DNA of 64,000 nucleotides from Petrosia ficiformis (Eukaryota; Porifera; Demospongiae; Haplosclerida; Petrosiidae), in NCBI GenBank assembly GCA_947044365.1, contig OX345637.1, forward strand, positions 6,349,201 through 6,413,200, in the 5' to 3' direction. The notes beneath the pieces were generated by a model. The model had not been told where the DNA came from and searched no databases. It was given only the letters and a program-made list of their open reading frames with translations. Position numbers and translations under genes: made by a program. Positions 59,201 through 64,000 of the stretch are shown here, one piece after another (position 1 is the stretch's first letter; each line of letters begins with the position of its first letter).

Positions 59201-62200
59201 GGATGGCCCTGCAGGCCATAAACACATCAATAATGTTTTAAATTTAACTACAATGTAATTCTTTGCAAGTAAAGCATTGTAATCTATTATGTTATTTGGA
59301 TTTAAGAAAAAATTAGCTTGCCTTGTTGAAGAGAAGAATTACCATGTACATGTAGATACATATACTAGAAAGAAGCACTTTATTACATCAAGAGATTAAT
59401 TAAAATTAATGTATATGACTAAATGTACTTCAAGGGTATTGCCTAAACTTTATATCAATTTGAATTTGATTGCTTTAATAAGTTATAGTATTCTTATATA
59501 GTTGACACCACATATACATGTATAAATTAATTTATTATATTGTCAGGTAACTGGATTGACTCTACCATCTGGTGAGACATTTCCTACTGATGTGGTCATT
59601 GCTGGAGTTGGTCAGTACTACATAGTTATTACATGTACACACATACATGTTCATACATGTACTTGTACACATACAGGGATGGGGCAAGTACTTTGGTGCT
59701 TGTGCTTAAAAGTGCTTTAAGCACTCTTTTTTCAAGTGCTTGACTGATGCTTGAAGCATTTGTTGTGTTCCTTATTAGTGCTTGTGCTTTTGCTTAAGCA
59801 AAGTGCTTAAAGCATATTTTTATAACATTTATAAGCACAATTACTTGAAGTTAGTGCATTAGCAACTGTAAGTGTAAACTGATTGTTAATACATGTACAC
59901 CATGTACATGCATGAGTAATGTGACATGATCACAATATGTTGATTGTTAAGTACTAGAATAGTACAGCTGCAGCAAGCACACTAGTCAGCAGTTGCGGTA
60001 TTGCCCACTATATATAGCATAGAGCAGCTCACTGCAGCTGCATGCCTGTGCATGGTGAGGAGAAATCTGACTTAGAAATGGCAGAGGAAAAGAAACTATC
60101 AAATGTTTTGAGTCATTTCATTTTTTGCAATAAAGATAATTAATTATTACAAATGATGAGCTGAAAACTTATTCTATCATTAAATAGAAAAAGTGCTTAT
60201 GCTTGTGCTTAAGCACTTGTAGAAGTGCTTGTGCTTGTGCTTGTGCTTAAGCTCAAAAACTATTTCAGGGCTTGTGCTTGTACTTATGCTTGATCAATTT
60301 ATAAAGTGCTGGTGCTTATACTTAAGCATTTTTAGATGTGCTTGCCCCATCCCTGACATGTACACATACATATACATATACATATACTTGTTTATATGTG
60401 TGTACATGTACACATAAATAGTTAAATACAAGTACTCACTATAGAATTAAAACATACTATACACACACTATGGTACATGTAGGTGTTGTTCCTGCTACTG
60501 ATTTTCTCAAGGATTCTGGCCTCCCAATGACTGGTCGTGGTGAGGTTGTTGTAGATGAAGTAAGGATAACAAAAGACACAAATGATCACTTAAGAATTTC
60601 TCCTCCAAATTGTTTTCTCAAACAGTGCATGTACATTCTATTGTGTATAGTAAATAATTTACTATACACAATGAGACAGTGCTTAGTTGTAAAATTAAAG
60701 TCACTAATAGATTCAAGACATCCAGCATTGATAATTATTATTATTATCAATGTTGGATATCTTGAATCTATTAGTGACTTTAATTTTACAAATAGTTGTC
60801 AGCTTACAAGTGAAGAGACAGACAGAGAGAATCAGAGACAAAGACAAACAGGCAGACAGACAGAGAGAAGGCCTATAGGCCAAAACATCATGTGCAGTTT
60901 TACATAATAAATATCTTTTGGCAATACTGATCAAGTCAACTCAGAATACAAACAGACAGAGAGACAGACAGACAGACAGAGAAATTTGCATATACATGTA
61001 TAATTATCAATGTTACCAGAAATCTGTAATGAGGTCACATTCATAACATTAGTGCATTAGATACTAAAATTAGAAGCCTCCACTAACTACGATTTTCACT
61101 ACACATATAGCACATGAAAGTCACTGATGACGTTTATGCAGCCGGAGACATTGTCCAATTTCCTCTACCTTTAGCAGGAAAGTCTGTCTCCATTGGTCAC
61201 TGGCAAATAGCTCATAATCACGGACGTGTTGCTGGCAGGAATATGGTAGGAAAAGAAGAATCTTTTAACAGTATACCATACTTCTGGACTTCATTGTTTG
61301 GCAAAAATTTGCGTTACTGTGGTAAGTAACTACTATGTAAATCTTGCATGTAATGCCATGTATATAAGGAACATACATTAGATATAATGACCAGTGGAAA
61401 TAATTCATTTTATTGCACCACCAGGCTACAATGATCTGATTTGCCATTTCGATACATGCATGAATTAGCTTTCGTACATATAATATTGACACCTCTTACA
61501 TACATGTGCATGTAGTTGAACTTGATTTGCCAAAACTGTACATCATAATTTATAATATCACTCAACCATACTCTTCTGACAATATAGTTTAATTTGACAC
61601 AATAGCCTCATTCCCAGCCTCTCCTACCTACATGTACATGTAGGAGGATCTATTGACTCTCTTAACATGGCCAATCACACACATGACATTTCAATTTTGA
61701 TAGTATGATGCCTAATGATGGTGACATCATCCCTTTGATGTGGTGAGTACTATAATTATATTGTATATAGACCTTCCATGTGCACACTATGCAGGAGATG
61801 TCACCATCATACAATATATTGTATATAGTAGGCTAATAGGTCTGAATATAGGACCTGAGTTTTGTGTCCTTGGATGTGATTATAGCCCTCGCAGGCTCCG
61901 GCTATATCACATCCTTGGACTCAAAACTTAGGTCCTATATTTTGTATATACATGTAGGACCTATTAGCATACTATATAATATACATATATATACATGTAT
62001 GTATGGATCTGTCAAGAAATGAAGTCACTGGGTGCTTATCTAGAACAAGACAAGCTGGACATTAACATTTGTTGTTATAAATATAGTTATTGATGGGAAG
62101 TATATATTATATTGCTGGTTGACCAATTATTTTTCATTAAGCCGTAATTTAGTTTGTATGGTAACATTCTTGGTGACGTAAGTTAATTTGTATAGGTTTT

Positions 62201-62921
62201 GCTATGGAATGGGATGATATCATATTTAATGGAAGTCCTGAAGAACTGAAATTCTCGGCCTTCTTTGTCAAGTGAGTAAAGACATATAAACTACTCCATT
62301 TGTATTAATAATAATAATTATTATATTTTATATTCAGAGGAGACAAAGTCTTAGCTGTAGCCAGTCTTGGTATGGATCCAGTGGTATCAGTCAGTGCCGA
62401 ATTGATGTATGAAGGGAGAATGCCAACTGCTACACAAATAAGGTATGAAACCATCAAGTACTTTATCTTATGAATATTAAGTCTGTACATGTTACATTGT
62501 ATTACCATTTTCACATGGGCAAAATATATCCCAATGATTGCTTTCAGCACAGTGTGGTAAAGGGCATTCAGTATTCAGTAATTATGGCTGACATTCTATG
62601 CCATTAGTTCTAATTTCTATATAAGCTACAAGCAGTCAATCAACTTTTTTCAAGGTTTTCTTCCTGCAGCTAAGCGCACATTCTGTTATGCTCCACTCCC
62701 ATTAATTGACCGAGCACCCGTAAAGACACAATTTCCTTAACTACGTATACAATGCATATGTGACACAAACATAATTTTAATATATATTTATTATATATTT
62801 AACCATGTGGAAAGCAATCAGTGGGATAGCACTGCAGGCCATGAAAACAACAAAACTAATGATCAATCTTTCACTTTATTTTTCCAGATCCAATCCTGAC
62901 CCAAAAAGCCATGTACAATAA
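50245..62921 (+). CDS. AIFM3: AIFM3-like Rieske/FAD-NAD(P)H oxidoreductase, complete
   Basis: Apoptosis-inducing-factor-like flavoprotein; in vertebrates AIFM3 (AIFL) is mitochondria-associated and can promote caspase-dependent death. Predicted 612 residues (human 605). Rieske [2Fe-2S] domain with ligands C131/H133 (CTHYG) and C150/H153 (CPWHG); FAD-binding GGGPAS at about 220-225; TLPYDRPKITK; LMIATGGKPRTLPIPG; NAD-binding VVVIGTSFIGMEVAAYL with GTSFIG at 357-362; VYAAGDIVQFPL near the flavin; HWQIAHNHGRVAGRNM; C-terminal reductase domain ending SNPDPKSHVQ. N-terminal 71 residues precede an internal in-frame Met (MGGKES). All 16 exons keep phase. No catalytic residue appears to be missing. 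Confidence 0.95.
52433..52603. repeat. (TAGG/TAGA)n and (CA)n microsatellites
   Basis: TAGG/TAGA mixed tetranucleotide at 52433-52562, then ACACAC at 52583-52604, in AIFM3-like intron 4. Tyr/Leu-rich open frames on the minus strand are artefacts. Confidence 0.95.
52806..53085 (-). mobile_element. tRNA-headed SINE-like element, copy 2
   Basis: Inverted relative to copy 1: (GAAA)n, GGACACCTGAGGCAATGG, tRNA-like body, then the same about 130-bp leader including ACCCCGGCCTCACC-type sequence (read on minus) and ending near the GCTTAGGTTTGGTG mark. It lies in AIFM3-like intron 4, antisense to the gene, as copy 1 is antisense to ADAM17-like. Confidence 0.75.
52882..52954 (-). tRNA. tRNA-like body of SINE copy 2
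   Basis: Same 73-nt cloverleaf as 34679-34751, with anticodon loop CTGGAAT (formal anticodon GGA) and T-loop TTCAAAT. Differences from copy 1 in the anticodon and T-arm speak for a repeat, not a maintained tRNA gene. Confidence 0.55.
54601..54840. repeat. Three 80-bp tandem repeats spanning the exon 5 donor of AIFM3
   Basis: Units start at about 54601, 54681 and 54761, each with ACCAAGGTACATAC, CATAGACATATA, GGACCACCTGGGATGTTTAG and TACAGAGCTGATATA. The first unit begins with the last bases of exon 5 (AACCAAG|GTACAT), so the 5' splice site is copied twice downstream. Confidence 0.95.
56731..57010. mobile_element. Probable degraded hAT-type MITE
   Basis: Begins TTTAGGGATGTGCAATAC with ATCACGATAT subterminal repeats, mirrored loosely by ATATTGATACATATCACACA at the right. 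No clear target duplication. AIFM3-like intron 8. Confidence 0.4.
57495..57880. repeat. Four tandem repeats of 97-101 bp
   Basis: Units at 57501, 57602, 57699 and 57796 (GTGACCACTATGAGAAATGG ... AACACAAACTAAATTTATTA), almost identical. AIFM3-like intron 9. Confidence 0.95.
57989..58293. mobile_element. Non-autonomous hAT MITE
   Basis: Ends TAGGGATGGGCGATTATG and GCCAATCCCTA. Flanked by CTACACAT (57981-57988) and ATACACAT (58294-58301), an 8-bp target duplication with one mismatch. AIFM3-like intron 9. Confidence 0.75.
58444..58777. repeat. 9-bp minisatellite AATACACTG/AATACACTA, about 37 units
   Basis: A run of 9-mers differing at the last base, ending about 25 bp before the acceptor of AIFM3-like exon 10 (58803). 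Tyr/Thr- and Asn/Leu-rich open frames in all phases are artefacts. Confidence 0.97.
59085..59235 (+). mobile_element. MITE family A, right-half fragment
   Basis: ATGCCATTAATTGATCAGCT ... ACCACTCAATAGGATGGCCC, then TGCAGGCCATAAACAC; the left half is missing. AIFM3-like intron 10. Confidence 0.5.
59684..60355. mobile_element. hAT-like MITE with GCTTGTGCTTAA subterminal repeats
   Basis: Ends CAGGGATGGGGCAAGTA and CTTGCCCCATCCCTG. Dense GTGCTTGTGCTTAAGC motifs crowd both ends. No exact target duplication seen. AIFM3-like intron 11. Confidence 0.7.
60640..60672. repeat. Perfect 33-bp palindrome
   Basis: ATTGTGTATAGTAAAT, one base, then its exact reverse complement. About 80 bp after AIFM3-like exon 12. 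Confidence 0.85.
60687..60792. mobile_element. 106-bp foldback MITE
   Basis: TTGTAAAATTAAAGTCACTA ... GATTCAAGACATCCAGCATT folds onto its near-perfect mirror through an ATTATTATTAT centre. Follows the 33-bp palindrome in AIFM3-like intron 12. Confidence 0.85.
61714..61975 (-). mobile_element. Family B composite element, inverted copy
   Basis: Module 2 (61715-61810, ATGATGGTGACATC ... GATGTCACCATCAT) precedes module 1 (about 61827-61975, ending CCTATTAGCATACTA). This is the mirror arrangement of 26257-26490. AIFM3-like intron 13. Confidence 0.8.
62526..62829 (+). mobile_element. MITE family A, best-preserved copy with TA target duplication
   Basis: Ends TCCCAATGATTGCTTTC and GAAAGCAATCAGTGGGA (one mismatch as mirrors), flanked by TA on both sides. 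The inside has CAGTAATTATGGCTGACATT, CCATTAATTGACCGAGCACC and TTTCCTTAACTACGTAT. About 300 bp, non-coding, so probably mobilised by a Tc1/mariner-type transposase. AIFM3-like intron 15. Confidence 0.8.
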
Positions 62922-63352
62922 TTGAAACAATACTTGGAATATTTTTCTTATGTTCTCATAGCTGGTTATACATTAATTATCATTATTTTTATGTCATAAA
63001 CTATTATTAGTACTGCTATTTGCACATGCATATGTTACATGTACATGTACAGTCAAGAATATACAAGATATAATTATTGAGAAAAAAGTATCCCGCTTTC
63101 AAGGTTCTGAGTGATGATTTCCTCAAAACTCGACAACTTCACTTGTTGATTTTTGCATCTTCTATATAGCTCGAGCACGCATTCTTTTACAGCCATTAAT
63201 TCACCGAGCTCCCTAGAAAGACACAACTTCTTTGATGACACTCAATAATATTATTATTAAAATTATCAGTTATATAAAAAATTATATATAATTAGTTGTT
63301 TGTTCTTCACACACACAAAAATGTATTATTACATGATAAAAATAATACATTT
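62922..63352. other. Convergent 3' intergenic spacer
   Basis: Between the AIFM3-like stop and the stop of the next gene on the opposite strand. A partial family A element lies at about 63085-63240 (CGAGCACGCATTC, CCATTAATTCACCGAGCTCC, GACACAACTTC). No gene. Confidence 0.6.
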
Positions 63353-63927
63353 CTAAGTATTTGTATCTTCAGTTCTGTTAATGCTTCCATAATTGCTACT
63401 ATTTCCTGTTGAGGTCAGTGTTAACTCCAGTTCAATGGACTGTCTAGATCTATTAGTTAATCGATCTCTAGTGCTTGATTGTGTAGATCTATCAGTTAAT
63501 CGATCCCTAGTGCTTGATTGTGTAGATCTATCAGTTAATCGATCTCTAGTGCCTGATGGTGAAGTATGGTATCTAACATGCTGCTCATCATAGTCCTCAG
63601 GGTGTCTGATGCGATCAGCATAAGATTGACTGTTAATTGATGATGAATATTCATAATTGTCTCGATGTGTTTGTGGGATAACCGTCATAATATAAGCTTT
63701 TAAGCGCATTCGTGAATTCAGTGAACCGACATATATACTTCGTATACAGTAACCAATAACAAAAGGGAGTGGGAGATACATTGCAGCAAACAGTATTGTC
63801 TGTGCATGTGCATGATCATCATTGGAAAGATATGAAAGTGCACACAAAAGAGATAATAGCAGTAGTAACAGGAAATTTGTAAGGTTGTGTATATTGTTTC
63901 TGTAAGGTCTGACTATCATAATTGTAC
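63353..63927 (-). CDS. Last exon of a transmembrane protein (5' part beyond right edge)
   Basis: Acceptor ctgcag at 63928-63933 precedes the exon, which continues in frame to the stop at 63353. The reading frame also runs a few residues upstream with an ATG at 63940, but the acceptor and family feel favour an internal exon. It shows IMIVRPYRNNIHNLTNFLL followed by a strongly hydrophobic LLLLLSLLCALSYL helix, then TILFAAMYLPLPFVIGYCI as a second membrane helix. The cytoplasmic tail is rich in Arg, Ser and Thr. The tail contains three 13-residue repeats (RDRLTDRSTQSST twice, then a variant). The RPY...N...LL...AL pattern before paired helices is one I associate with large sponge membrane receptors; that memory is soft. 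Function unknown. Confidence 0.65.
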
Positions 63928-64000
63928 CTGCAGCTGCCACCGATAAGGAAAGTTCGAGGTAAACAATAATATATGAGTAGTTGTAAGGTACATAAAAGAA

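Larger units (their letters stand above)
50245..62921 (+). other. AIFM3: Exon model of the AIFM3-like gene
   Basis: Coding exons: 50245-50552, 50742-50855, 51277-51430, 52271-52358, 54496-54608, 55652-55738, 56096-56187, 56621-56711, 57087-57239, 58803-58874, 59547-59610, 60483-60559, 61111-61321, 62196-62271, 62338-62442, 62888-62921. The sum is 1839 nt, 613 codons including the stop. All introns are GT..AG. Confidence 0.9.

Overview
The window is AT-rich, intron-dense animal DNA. Introns are short with GT..AG ends, ACATGTACATGT-type microsatellites are everywhere, and miniature inverted-repeat transposons fill the introns and spacers. Gene content (an RNF213-type giant ATPase/E3 ligase, an ADAM17-type sheddase, an AIFM3-type Rieske oxidoreductase and a transmembrane protein with a sponge-like C-terminal exon) points to an early-branching metazoan. 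A demosponge such as Amphimedon is my best guess; this is inference from family resemblance, not a database match.

Layout. (1) 1-25936, minus strand: most of an RNF213/mysterin-like gene. I could trace about 48 coding exons (355-25936, about 3867 codons) in one reading frame. They run from an N-terminal zinc-ribbon exon through a death-domain exon, a CBM20-like region, the long N-arm and AAA modules 2-4 to a point upstream of the RING, which lies off the left edge. (2) 25985-31126: intergenic DNA full of palindromes and a triplicated repeat block. (3) 31127-46298, minus: a complete ADAM17-like metalloprotease in 23 exons, 751 residues, including a 6-nt microexon that supplies the catalytic Glu. 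(4) 47182-48156, minus: an intronless secreted Cys-rich protein. (5) 50245-62921, plus: a complete AIFM3-like gene in 16 exons, 612 residues. (6) 63353-63927, minus: the last exon of a membrane protein that enters from the right edge.

Functionally the window groups a ubiquitin/antimicrobial ATPase (here carrying a death domain), a cytokine/receptor sheddase and an apoptosis-linked redox enzyme. Their adjacency may be chance. They are separate transcription units with TATA boxes or short palindromes in front of some starts, and none is arranged as an operon.

Repeats explain most other structure. These include a family of TA-flanked MITEs with ATGATTGCTTT ends (about 10 copies), hAT-type elements (one with an exact 8-bp target duplication and a BED-finger fragment), two tRNA-headed SINE-like copies with a greatly expanded (TTTC)n tail, long inverted repeats inside RNF213 intron 1, and tandem repeats that have copied splice junctions in both ADAM17 and AIFM3. 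All exon boundaries were read by eye from splice consensus, phase and family similarity, and have not been tested against transcripts.
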